A stretch of 64,000 nucleotides of DNA from Chloroflexota bacterium (GTDB lineage: Bacteria > Chloroflexota > Anaerolineae > Aggregatilineales > J027), in assembly GCA_024434115.1 (NCBI GenBank), contig QMIT01000006.1, positions 62,001 through 126,000 on the forward strand. The letters are read 5' to 3'. The stretch's first letter is position 1. Each line of letters opens with the position of its first letter. Position numbers and translations under genes: made by a program. The notes beneath the pieces were generated by a model that had not been told where the DNA came from, made no database searches, and saw only the letters and a program-made list of their open reading frames with translations. This document shows positions 52,557 to 61,439 of this stretch, piece after piece.

Positions 52557-54599
52557 TCAACCATTTTGAAAAATCACCTCAAGCCACTGATCCCGACTCA
52601 AATCGGTGCGAAATTCTAAGATCGGTTGCTCTAGGGTAAAGTTTGCGCTTGGTTCGATGGATGTATCAATAATCTTCGCGTTTACTGGTAAGCGAACTTG
52701 CACACTCACTAGATCGTTAATAATACCCGGTTGCTTTTGAATGTGCAACCGATACCGCCGATAGGAACCAAATGTTTCAACGATCACTGGTGTTGAATAC
52801 GAGAACTGAAGCCGTTCTGCGCTATCATAGGGAATTTTGGTCAAAGTGACGAAAGTTGTATTTTCGGGCTGATTCACGGTGTGAACGATATTGGGCACAT
52901 CTGAACTATCTATCAATGCACTTCCAGCAGGGGTAATCACTTGAAGCGTGTTGTAATAATCAATATCCCGATAATGCTCTGGTCGCACCGCAGGATCGAG
53001 TTCAGCTACAGCCGCAGAATAATCATAGGCAATCGTCACTCGACTATGGAGCGTTCCGTCCGATTTAATCTCAACATCATAGGTGATTTGACGGTGAATT
53101 GAGCGTCCAGACTTATTAGCTCCAACATTTGCATCGGCAACCAACAAGTAATCATTCTCAATACCGGGGTCAACTTGTCCTGTCCAGTTCAGAATTTCCA
53201 CCGCATTGTTCAATGATTCATCGCTGAAATACAACATAATGTGTTTTTCGCGGAGGGCACGAAGCTGTGCACCTAACAAATCATCTTTTTTCTCTGCTGG
53301 AGCCTTTTGCCAGTCATTAATGATTTGCTTGTAGAGGGCTACCAAGAACTGTTTATGAGGCAGTGCACCTTCGCCCTCAGCGCGAATGCGATAAATCACA
53401 TCCCGGAAGTCTGCGGCAGTCACGACCTCATTATATCCGGGGACAACCACACTCCCTAAGGCTTCCACCAAATATTCAAAGCCGACAATATCAATCGCAA
53501 TCACACCATCTACTGGCGATTGTGGGTTATTGCCGTTGTCATAATACCAAGCCGCCATTTTTGCAGTGGATGGAAAATCAGCATACCAACTAGCATCCCA
53601 TGCGGCGTAAATAGGTTGGCTGTACTGAATCCACCATGAAGGAATATCTAATTCACTCGCCATTGATGTAGGTGGGGGATTAGGGCTAGTTTCAGTCGTA
53701 GGACTGTAATCGTAATCGACCACACGGGCGTTACGAACCGTCATCCAACCATAGGTGCTGATGTAACCGCCCGAGGGGCGGATTTCGTCGCTGTTTTGAG
53801 CCAGAACCAAATAGCTCTGCGTGTCATTGAGACCAAGCGCCACTGACAAAAGCTCTGGAGACTCCAATAGAATCTGATTAATTTCCAGCAATTGGTCGTA
53901 ATACGCTAACAAATCTTGCTCTACCAATAACAGATCAGCGGAAGACCCGCCGGAGTTAAGCGAATCGAGAATATCATTGGCAGTCACTAGATGTTGATTA
54001 GCGCTGGCAAAACTGCCACGACCAAGAGTCAACAATTCAACGGCACGTTCGCCTGACGAACCCTGCACAGCGATTGCTTCATCTTGTTGGCCTTCTGTCA
54101 GATAAAACAAGGTCGGCTGTAACCCGGTTAGCATCACATTGGTAGCCATGCCCAATTCTTGAGCAGCATCCAACATTTCCATTACACCAGCAAGATCATC
54201 GTTAAATCGGGCAAATGGACGCACCAAAAATGCCCGCTGCTCTGCTGAATCCAGTGAACTCAAGAGTTCAGTGATGGCCGCTTGTAAGCGTTCGAAGTCG
54301 GTATATGTCCATTCATTGGCAGGCTTGGTATTGAGCGAGTCGAGTAGGCGGTTGAGGCTCTCCTGCGACGATTGTACTTTGCTTAATGAGTCAACAACCA
54401 GTACCGCACTACCCGCGAATGCAACCAGAATTCCAGCCAGCAACGCGATCAAAATAACACGCCATTTGAATTTACGCAGACGTTTCTTGACTCTACGTGC
54501 TACCTTGAATCGGCTGCTGTGCCGCCTACGTCGCTTATGCAGTTTTTCCGGCTGGAGCGTTTCCGAAGAAACGCCCTTCTCAATATCAGTCGTTGCCAT
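52557..54599 (-). CDS. DUF4012 domain-containing membrane protein
   Basis: ATG 54599 has GAGGA just upstream. The 680-aa protein has a basic cytoplasmic N-terminus (KLHKRRRRHSSRFKVARRVKKR), one membrane helix at about 48-70 (ILIALLAGILVAFAGSAVLVV), and a large outer domain beginning with a coiled-coil-like stretch. DUF4012 proteins are found in surface-polysaccharide clusters of Gram-positive and Chloroflexota bacteria and their function is unknown. It lies 15 bp after the dehydratase gene, so it is probably part of the same transcript. Confidence 0.85.
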   Translation of the reverse strand: MATTDIEKGVSSETLQPEKLHKRRRRHSSRFKVARRVKKRLRKFKWRVILIALLAGILVAFAGSAVLVVDSLSKVQSSQESLNRLLDSLNTKPANEWTYTDFERLQAAITELLSSLDSAEQRAFLVRPFARFNDDLAGVMEMLDAAQELGMATNVMLTGLQPTLFYLTEGQQDEAIAVQGSSGERAVELLTLGRGSFASANQHLVTANDILDSLNSGGSSADLLLVEQDLLAYYDQLLEINQILLESPELLSVALGLNDTQSYLVLAQNSDEIRPSGGYISTYGWMTVRNARVVDYDYSPTTETSPNPPPTSMASELDIPSWWIQYSQPIYAAWDASWYADFPSTAKMAAWYYDNGNNPQSPVDGVIAIDIVGFEYLVEALGSVVVPGYNEVVTAADFRDVIYRIRAEGEGALPHKQFLVALYKQIINDWQKAPAEKKDDLLGAQLRALREKHIMLYFSDESLNNAVEILNWTGQVDPGIENDYLLVADANVGANKSGRSIHRQITYDVEIKSDGTLHSRVTIAYDYSAAVAELDPAVRPEHYRDIDYYNTLQVITPAGSALIDSSDVPNIVHTVNQPENTTFVTLTKIPYDSAERLQFSYSTPVIVETFGSYRRYRLHIQKQPGIINDLVSVQVRLPVNAKIIDTSIEPSANFTLEQPILEFRTDLSRDQWLEVIFQNG

Positions 54600-54616
54600 C
54601 AAATCCTCAAAAATCT

Positions 54617-56524
54617 TTAGTCTGCTGCGTTGTCCATCAAATCCCTAGAACTAACAAGCCGCTGAAGTTGGGAAAGGGGATTATTCGGTAACAGACCCCG
54701 TTCAAGAAGCAGCAAAACTCGTTCAAAAAACTGATCACAGTCAAAATTTACCTCTTCACCCAGCACTTTTTCAATGTTTGGATGAATGGTCGCTTCAGTA
54801 GCCTCTCCACCCGTATGCAATTCTTCATGCAGCTTTTCGCCGGGTCGGACGCCAGTATATTCAATCACAATGTCTTTGTGAGGGCGAAGTCCTCGCATCC
54901 GAATCATGCGTTCGGCTAGTTCCACAATCTTCACCACTTCACCCATGTGAAGCATAAACAAGTCATTCCCACGTGTCAAACACGCCGCATGAATGACCAA
55001 ATTCACAGCTTCGGGGATTGCCATAAAATATCGCGTCATATCAGGATGAGTAACGGTTACAGGCCCACCGTTATCAATCTGTTTATTAAACGTTGGCACT
55101 ACACTGCCCCGGCTGCCTAATACGTTGCCAAACCGAACAGATGTAAAAAGGGTCTGGTTATTATGACGCTTGGAAAAGCTGTACATCAACAGTTCACAAA
55201 TCCGTTTGGTCGCACCCATCACACTCACAGGGTTGACTGCCTTGTCCGTTGAAATCAAGACGAAACGTTCAACACGATGCTCTTGGGCCAGCGATGCCAA
55301 ATGATAGGTTCCACCAATATTGACGCGGACACCCTCATCAGGATACTTCTCCAATAGAGGCACATGCTTATAGGCAGCCGCATGGAACACAACTTGAGGC
55401 TTATACTCCTCAAATAAACATTTTAAAGATGCACAACGAGTGATGTCTGCCAGAATATCAACAAGCTCTAAATCACCAGATTTAGTTTTTAGCTCAACAA
55501 CAAGATCGTGCAAACCACTCTCGTTGTTATCAAGTAAAATCACACAGGTGGGTTCATAATCTAGGATTTGGCGACTTAGCTCTGAGCCAATTGACCCAGC
55601 AGCTCCCGTGATAAGCACGACTTTATTTGACACAGCGGACAAATCCACCGCTTCGTGCTTGCCGATGGTCTTGCGCCCTATAAAATCTTCTACTTCCATA
55701 TCACGCAATAGAGGCGCATTGGTCGTTTTACCAATCGAGGCAAGGACATCAGGAGCCATCTTGATCAAAGCGTCTGTTTTCTCGCAATAACTGAGAATAC
55801 GATTGAGGTCATTACTTGAAATCTTGTGTATAGCGATCACAATCAGATCGATTTGGTAATTTTGCACAGTTGTCGGAATATCCTGACAACCGCCCAACAC
55901 TCGATAGCCCTCAATCATGAAACCCTTTTTAGCAGAGTCGTCGTCTGCAAACCCGACTACCTTATAATCATGGCTGTTGACTGCTCGATTTCTGAATCGA
56001 ATAGCTAATACCTGCCCTGACTCACCTGCCCCAACAATGAGAACCCGTATTGAGTTCTTAGACGGAAATTCCTGATTCCAAATGGCTTTCCAGCGCCAAC
56101 TGAGGCCACTGACCAAACGGGTCTTATAGCGTACCCCAATGAAACCAACGAATGACAGGGCGTTTGCCACCAAGACAACACTGATAGGTAATGGACGATC
56201 ACTTGCAAGGGAAGACATGTCGATAGCGAGGATGGTCACCGTCGCCATCACGACACCACCCATTAGGTTTGTTAAGCCATGTACCCCTGTTCTACTCCAA
56301 ATACGATGATATACGCCCGCAATGTATTGAAAAAAGACTGTAATGAAACAACAAAAAACGATGAAAGGTAAACTTTCAAAAAATGGCGATAGTGGAGTCG
56401 TTACAGCACGAGCGGAAAAAGCGATGAAATAAGCAAATACGATGATAATGGCGTCAATGCTGGCCCAAGCTATGAAGCGCTTTATCCGAATGGAATAAAA
56501 TAGTTCTCGCAAAAACACTTTCAT
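54617..56524 (-). CDS. Membrane-bound UDP-sugar 4,6-dehydratase (WbpM/PglF/CapD-type)
   Basis: The 635-aa protein has about four N-terminal membrane helices (to about residue 125), a first Rossmann-like region (VLIVGAGESGQVLAIRF), and a C-terminal SDR domain: VLITGAAGSIGSELSRQIL near 300-318, LLDNNESGLHDL, HAAAYKHVPLLEKYPDEGV, and NPVSVMGATKRICELL, where Met replaces the catalytic Tyr and the Lys is kept, as in the WbpM group. It converts UDP-GlcNAc to a 4-keto-6-deoxy product, the first step of bacillosamine, QuiNAc or FucNAc routes. The DegT and NeuD-like genes can follow. Confidence 0.92.
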   Translation of the reverse strand: MKVFLRELFYSIRIKRFIAWASIDAIIIVFAYFIAFSARAVTTPLSPFFESLPFIVFCCFITVFFQYIAGVYHRIWSRTGVHGLTNLMGGVVMATVTILAIDMSSLASDRPLPISVVLVANALSFVGFIGVRYKTRLVSGLSWRWKAIWNQEFPSKNSIRVLIVGAGESGQVLAIRFRNRAVNSHDYKVVGFADDDSAKKGFMIEGYRVLGGCQDIPTTVQNYQIDLIVIAIHKISSNDLNRILSYCEKTDALIKMAPDVLASIGKTTNAPLLRDMEVEDFIGRKTIGKHEAVDLSAVSNKVVLITGAAGSIGSELSRQILDYEPTCVILLDNNESGLHDLVVELKTKSGDLELVDILADITRCASLKCLFEEYKPQVVFHAAAYKHVPLLEKYPDEGVRVNIGGTYHLASLAQEHRVERFVLISTDKAVNPVSVMGATKRICELLMYSFSKRHNNQTLFTSVRFGNVLGSRGSVVPTFNKQIDNGGPVTVTHPDMTRYFMAIPEAVNLVIHAACLTRGNDLFMLHMGEVVKIVELAERMIRMRGLRPHKDIVIEYTGVRPGEKLHEELHTGGEATEATIHPNIEKVLGEEVNFDCDQFFERVLLLLERGLLPNNPLSQLQRLVSSRDLMDNAAD

Positions 56525-56576
56525 TAGGACGTTCTCCCTAACACCTAAGTCGAAATGTAGTACATCGCTAAGAACC

Positions 56577-58298
56577 TTACGAGCTGGGCTTTTTAAAACG
56601 ACTTACAAGGCGCCTCCACGCCGAAAGTTGACCCTGTCCATTCTCAGAATTGGCATAGTAGTAGTAATATCCGCCACCATAACCATAACCATAATTCTGT
56701 TCGGCAGGGTTCAATTGATTCAACGAAACCCCTACCAATTCTGCTCCCAATGTATCCAGTTGTTCTTTCGTGCGTAAAGCCGCACCCCGGCGTGTCCGAC
56801 CTGCCTGCACAACCAACAGAACAGGGACATTGATAGTCGCAGCTAAAACAGCACTGTCCGCTACCACCAACACAGGTGGTGTATCAAATATTATAACATC
56901 AATATTGGTGGAAGATTGAAAGAGTTCAAACCACCGTTTCATCAAGGCCGACCCCAAAATTTCCGCAGGATTCGAGGGAATAAATCCACTGGTGATGACC
57001 CGTAAACGCGGTACGGATGTACTTTGAATACATTGGCGTAATCGGGTTGAAAATTCTGCATTGGTCTTTTCTACGTCGGCTTCCGAAGGTTTTGAGGGAT
57101 TTGTAGGATCGGCAAACAAAAGCGTCGTTAAGCCGATTTCATTCTTCAGATCAAAAATTTCATGAACTTTGGGTCGTCGTAAATCTGCATCCACCAACAG
57201 GACTTGCAAGCCTGCGGTTGCCATGACAACTGCTAGATTAGCAGCGGTGACAGACTTTCCTTCTTCGGGGCCGGGGCTAGTGACAATATAGGCTTGTTTA
57301 CCACCATTTTGCGAGGTGTAAAGCAAATTCGTGCGGAGAGTGCGATAACTTTCGGAAACAGGAGAATTCGGTTGCAAATAAGTAATCAGGCGCTTGGAAT
57401 AATCTTCCCCTGATTTACCGAATCGAAATATTGTTCCAAGAACAGGAACAGATAAAAGGTGTGTCACCTCTTCGGGTATCTTAATCGTATCATTCAAATA
57501 TTCAATCAACAGGACTGCACCGAAAGCTAAGGCTGCCCCTACCATAGCACCCAATAGGGTAACTTGAAGCGTTCCTGTGCCTGTAGGGCTACTAGGAACA
57601 CGAGCACGTTCAATAATTTCAAGCGAATTGGTACGACGACGCAGATTTTCAACCGTGCTGGAATATTGAGCAATAGTAGAGGAAATACTGGTGATCTGGT
57701 CAACGAGAGTATCACGACGGGTTGTCAAACTCTCAATTTCGTCGGGATCGGTCTCCGTCTCTAGCTGACCATCTATGACCTCTAAATCTTGGCGCGTCTT
57801 ATCGAGTTCACCTGTTAGGCGTAAGATTTCTGCATTTGCCAGATCAAGTTGGCTTTGCTGATCAGGGGTTAGATTAGTCGGACTATTGAGGATAAGCTGT
57901 TCGGCAACTTGATTCGCCATATCCGCCGCCAAAATGGGGTCGGTATAGGTGACACTCAGAACCAATAAGGAGGTTTCAGGGACAATACTGGTGGTGATAC
58001 TTCCTCTAAGGCCATCGGGGGAAATGGGAAATCCACCTGCCTCAACCGCTGCCTGTGCAATACTATAGGTCGTTGCCAATGCCGCGTAGGTTGACGCTAA
58101 TTGAGTACCAGTATTGATCTCACCGCTTCCGGGGTTGGGGTCTTCGCGGAAACTACCAACAAAGATAGTAACCTGTGCTTGATAAGTTCTTTCTTGGCGA
58201 CTGCGGAAGATAAAACTGGTGCTTCCGCCGAGAAATGCCACTAAAAGAATAAGCCACAACCATTTCCTAAGAAGGCGGATATATTGTGTTAACTCCAT
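56577..58298 (-). CDS. Polysaccharide co-polymerase/tyrosine autokinase (Wzc/CapAB-type fusion)
   Basis: The 573-aa protein joins an N-terminal Wzz domain with two membrane helices (about 16-30 and near 245-265), a coiled-coil periplasmic loop, and a C-terminal BY-kinase domain. Walker A is SPGPEEGKSVTAAN and Walker A' is VLLVDADLRRPKV. The C-terminus carries a Tyr cluster (YGYGYGGGYYYYY), the usual autophosphorylation tail. It controls chain length and export. It starts the minus-strand cluster, with the divergent gene at 58498 on the other strand. Confidence 0.92.
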   Translation of the reverse strand: MELTQYIRLLRKWLWLILLVAFLGGSTSFIFRSRQERTYQAQVTIFVGSFREDPNPGSGEINTGTQLASTYAALATTYSIAQAAVEAGGFPISPDGLRGSITTSIVPETSLLVLSVTYTDPILAADMANQVAEQLILNSPTNLTPDQQSQLDLANAEILRLTGELDKTRQDLEVIDGQLETETDPDEIESLTTRRDTLVDQITSISSTIAQYSSTVENLRRRTNSLEIIERARVPSSPTGTGTLQVTLLGAMVGAALAFGAVLLIEYLNDTIKIPEEVTHLLSVPVLGTIFRFGKSGEDYSKRLITYLQPNSPVSESYRTLRTNLLYTSQNGGKQAYIVTSPGPEEGKSVTAANLAVVMATAGLQVLLVDADLRRPKVHEIFDLKNEIGLTTLLFADPTNPSKPSEADVEKTNAEFSTRLRQCIQSTSVPRLRVITSGFIPSNPAEILGSALMKRWFELFQSSTNIDVIIFDTPPVLVVADSAVLAATINVPVLLVVQAGRTRRGAALRTKEQLDTLGAELVGVSLNQLNPAEQNYGYGYGGGYYYYYANSENGQGQLSAWRRLVSRFKKPSS

Positions 58299-58412
58299 AG
58301 AATTTTGTTTCTAGCTATGATGTCAATTTAGGATATAATTGTCAATATAAACACTATTGTCTATATTTTTGAGAAATTGCAAAGTGTAAAATTGCACACA
58401 AATTAAATTAGT

Positions 58413-58441
58413 GGCAAAATTGGTCTGTTATTTGATATACT
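58413..58441 (+). promoter_or_regulatory. Weak candidate promoter for the 58498 gene
   Basis: TATACT at 58436-58441 is a good -10; the only -35 in range is a poor match, TGGCAA at 58412-58417 (18-bp spacer). The intergenic DNA is AT-rich and the minus-strand kinase promoter must also lie here. Confidence 0.3.
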
Positions 58442-58497
58442 AATTCATGATGACTCGCCCTGTAAATTTATCCTAAGAGAGGTTGAGGACATTAGGG

Positions 58498-59778
58498 ATG
58501 TATTTAAAACATTTAACACTCATAGTCGTTGTAGTTGTACTTGTTCTAGTCAATATCCCTCAATCCAGCCATGCACAGTCCGAAAATCCATTATCCCCGA
58601 TTTCTTCGCAGCAAACTAATGTCTGTGCCACACTGGTTCGAGATGCATTTGCCCAAACAGGTACAAATTGTGGCAATCTGGATCGAAATTCCGCTTGTTA
58701 TGGTTTCAAAACAGTCACGCCATCATTTATTGATTCAGATGACGATGCACTCATTAGTGAACCCGGGGATCGAGCCGAATTGACCGAATTGGAATCATTG
58801 ATGACATCAGCCATCAAGACTTCGACTTCGGAATATGGCATTACTGTCCTCAAGCCACAGGCGAATATCCACAGTTCGGTAGATGCAGCCTCTCTGGTAT
58901 TGGTTGGCGAGGGTCAAATTGAATCTGAGGTTGAACCGGAAATTGAATATGTTCCAGTTGAACCGATTTTTGTAAGCACGAGCGCCGAGACCGAAGTATT
59001 TAAAGATTTCAATTTTTCAGAAACTATAGGAAGTCTAGCAAGTGGTGAGAATTTATTCGCTGATGCTGCGAGCTTGGATGGCAACTACTTACGTGTTCTG
59101 TTTGAAGGACAAAATGGCTGGGTGAAGGCTGAAGACTTGGGATCACCTGATATTAGCTCTCTGCCCAAGATTGGCCCTGATAACCGCACTCCGATGCAAG
59201 AATACTATTTAACAACCGCTTCCTTCAGCCGTCAATGCAGAACTCAGACCCCCCCACCTTTAATGGTCGCTCAGACACCGCTGGAATTTAAGCAAGTGGA
59301 TATGCGCATCAACGAAGTAGATGTTCGATTCGAAGAAGCCACTACTGTTTTCCGCCTACCGTCAACCCGCGTTATGGAAGTCTATACACTAGGTGGCATG
59401 ACGACCTTATTCCCTGATACGTCCAATGAATTGATCATTCCCCCGGGCCATAAAGCGAGACTTTGCTTGCGTACCGCTGAAGACCTCGGTATTGAAGGGG
59501 ACATTGACGATAAGGGTCTCGATACACGTTGCGGAAAACCAAGACTGCTTCGAATGACTCGTGGAGATGCATTGAGTTTGACACCACTGGGAAATCTGCC
59601 AACCAACATTACCCATCGGCCCATCCCAATTCCGGTAATTATCATTGCGTCGGGTATTGGCGGCGTCATTCAACAGATTATCTTCTCGGATCCAACCTTA
59701 TTGGCAATTGCACGTCGCCTGTGCCAAGAAGGTAAAATCCCAGCGAGTGTTTGCCGCTACTTGGGATTGCTTCCGTAG
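58498..59778 (+). CDS. Secreted protein with SH3-like region, function unknown
   Basis: ATG 58498 is chosen over TTG 58483; GAGG lies nine bases upstream. The 426-aa protein has a strong signal peptide (MYLKHLTLIVVVVVLVLV, cleavage after SSHA). The mature N-terminus has a Cys pattern CATLVRDAFAQTGTNCGNLD...CYG. A SH3-like segment may occupy about residues 160-215 (FSETIGSLASGENLFADA, VLFEGQNGWVKAEDLG). The C-terminus is hydrophobic (PIPIPVIIIASGIGGVIQQIIF) with two more Cys. I do not know the function; an exported binding or scaffold protein is possible. A terminator follows. Confidence 0.75.
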   Translation: MYLKHLTLIVVVVVLVLVNIPQSSHAQSENPLSPISSQQTNVCATLVRDAFAQTGTNCGNLDRNSACYGFKTVTPSFIDSDDDALISEPGDRAELTELESLMTSAIKTSTSEYGITVLKPQANIHSSVDAASLVLVGEGQIESEVEPEIEYVPVEPIFVSTSAETEVFKDFNFSETIGSLASGENLFADAASLDGNYLRVLFEGQNGWVKAEDLGSPDISSLPKIGPDNRTPMQEYYLTTASFSRQCRTQTPPPLMVAQTPLEFKQVDMRINEVDVRFEEATTVFRLPSTRVMEVYTLGGMTTLFPDTSNELIIPPGHKARLCLRTAEDLGIEGDIDDKGLDTRCGKPRLLRMTRGDALSLTPLGNLPTNITHRPIPIPVIIIASGIGGVIQQIIFSDPTLLAIARRLCQEGKIPASVCRYLGLLP

Positions 59779-59815
59779 AGATACGATGGAAATTGAAGCC
59801 TAGACAGAATTCGAT

Positions 59816-59845
59816 AACGGGGTCCAATTGTGACCCCGTTGTTTT
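59816..59845 (+). terminator. Intrinsic terminator after the secreted protein gene
   Basis: AACGGGGTC (59816-59824) and GACCCCGTT (59832-59840) form a perfect 9-bp stem with a 7-nt loop and a TTTT tail. It insulates the TIR-domain gene downstream. Confidence 0.9.
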
Positions 59846-59972
59846 GAAATAACTGGCACAATTTTCGCTTGAATCTCACCGCGCTTATGGAAAATAGCAT
59901 TGAAGATCCTTTGAAATCAGCCCAAGATTGATGGTGAGTAGACAGCTAAGTCTTTTGTCCTCAACTTAGAAG

Positions 59973-59988
59973 TGGTTTTTAAAAACCA
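59973..59988. promoter_or_regulatory. Perfect palindrome abutting the TIR gene start codon
   Basis: TGGTTTTT followed by AAAAACCA is a 16-bp perfect palindrome ending one base before ATG 59989. There is no Shine-Dalgarno at the usual place. It may be an operator or a hairpin that hides the start. Confidence 0.4.
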
Positions 59989-61359
59989 ATGCGATATTTC
60001 TACATTTGTCATTCTCTTCAAGAGCATGATTTTGCACAGCAACTTGCTGATTTACTTAGGCAAGCCTTCAAAAATGCAACCATTCAATTCAGTGAACAGC
60101 ATCTTAGCACCGACGACCTGCTAGTCGAAATCGGGAACTGTGAGATATTTATCTATCTGATCAGTCCCACCGCTTTAGGGTCAGGACGATGGGAAACCCA
60201 AGTCCAAGAAGCCATTCGACTCGGCAAAGTAATGCAGCCTATTCAAGTACGTCCCACAAGAACTTTATTTGCCCTACCGGGACGTTTTGCACCACTTGAT
60301 ATGACGCAAGGCCTTACCCAAGAAAAAAGTGCTGCTCTCCTAGATACGCTATCACGGTTACAGCAGGCGGAAATTCAGCTTAGACCTCCCAATCGGCTAC
60401 CAGTTTTTGTGGCTTTGATTGTCATAGCGATTTTGATGGCTTTAGGCGTAGGGTATCTATTACAAGATGGAGACAAAGATTCCGAACATGCCGAGCGCTT
60501 AGTGGAAAAAACCAGCACGCAAGCTGCTTCGTCAACGCAGGTAGCAATAGCGGCGGATTCACATTCGCCAACCCCAACCATGACTCCAAGCCGCACTCAG
60601 ACAACTGAAGTCACCGCCACTGCTACCGCAAGTCCATCATCTAGCCCAACGCCTACGAGCAGCCCATCGGTAACCCAAACTCACACCGCACGCCCCGGTC
60701 TCACCGCTACCAATACCGTAACGGTCACGCCTTCTTCAACGCAATCAGCGACTGTCAGTTCCGTAACACCTCGCCCATCCAGAACAAATACAATATCCCC
60801 TAGTCGCACCATGACACGCACAGCGACACGTAGCCGAACGTCCACTCAAACAGCCAGTTCTACCCGTACCCCTCGACCTAGTTGGACATCAACAGCAACC
60901 GCGACTATGACATCTTCGCCGACGAGAACCCGAACATTTACGCCAATTCCAAGCCCAACGCGCACCCATACCGCCACATCGTCTCTAACGCTGATTCCAA
61001 CCAACACGCTTTTCCCGAGCAGCACGCCAACATTGACTTTTACTCCCCTACCGACACTAACACCGACCATTGATGCACAAACCATTGTGTGTAATTTGGC
61101 ACCAAAGACCCGCTTACAGATGAATCAGTCGGCACGAGTTATCTACGGAGAGGGAGTGAGATTGCGTGAGATGCCGGGCTTCAATGGTGCAGTTTTGGAT
61201 ATGGTGGCAGCGGGAATCATCGTGCGTACTATTAGCCTACCTGTCTGTCGGGATGACATTCTATGGTGGGAGGTCAAATTGGAAAGCGGTCAAACTGGAT
61301 GGATCGCCGAAGGGCAACCCGATTTGTATTACCTTGAGCCAGTCGAATTAGAAGAATAG
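59989..61359 (+). CDS. TIR-domain protein with membrane helix, Ser/Thr/Pro-rich stalk and SH3 domain
   Basis: The 456-aa protein has four parts: a TIR domain at 1-110 (RYFYICHSLQEHDFAQQLAD, CEIFIYLISPTALGSGRW), one membrane helix at about 138-158, a 200-residue Ser/Thr/Pro-rich stalk (about 175-375), and a C-terminal SH3b-like domain (GVRLREMPGFNGAVLDMV, WWEVKLESGQTGWIAEG) at about 386-452. Basic residues before the helix predict TIR inside and stalk plus SH3 outside. The catalytic Glu of NADase TIRs lies four residues after the conserved Trp; here that residue is Val72 after W68. It may act as an adaptor. SH3b domains often bind cell-wall or surface polymer. Function is unknown. Confidence 0.8.
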   Translation: MRYFYICHSLQEHDFAQQLADLLRQAFKNATIQFSEQHLSTDDLLVEIGNCEIFIYLISPTALGSGRWETQVQEAIRLGKVMQPIQVRPTRTLFALPGRFAPLDMTQGLTQEKSAALLDTLSRLQQAEIQLRPPNRLPVFVALIVIAILMALGVGYLLQDGDKDSEHAERLVEKTSTQAASSTQVAIAADSHSPTPTMTPSRTQTTEVTATATASPSSSPTPTSSPSVTQTHTARPGLTATNTVTVTPSSTQSATVSSVTPRPSRTNTISPSRTMTRTATRSRTSTQTASSTRTPRPSWTSTATATMTSSPTRTRTFTPIPSPTRTHTATSSLTLIPTNTLFPSSTPTLTFTPLPTLTPTIDAQTIVCNLAPKTRLQMNQSARVIYGEGVRLREMPGFNGAVLDMVAAGIIVRTISLPVCRDDILWWEVKLESGQTGWIAEGQPDLYYLEPVELEE

Positions 61360-61439
61360 CAAAAACCCAGTTGATTCCGATCTGATTAGGTTCAACTGTA
61401 AATTAAGAACTTCTGTATAAAAAGATGGAGAAACCGTCT

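Noticed and set aside
60540..61080. Possible tandem DNA repeat in the TIR gene stalk
   Set aside because: The Ser/Thr/Pro-rich coding is low-complexity, but the DNA does not show a constant unit length or identical units, so I do not call a tandem repeat or CRISPR.
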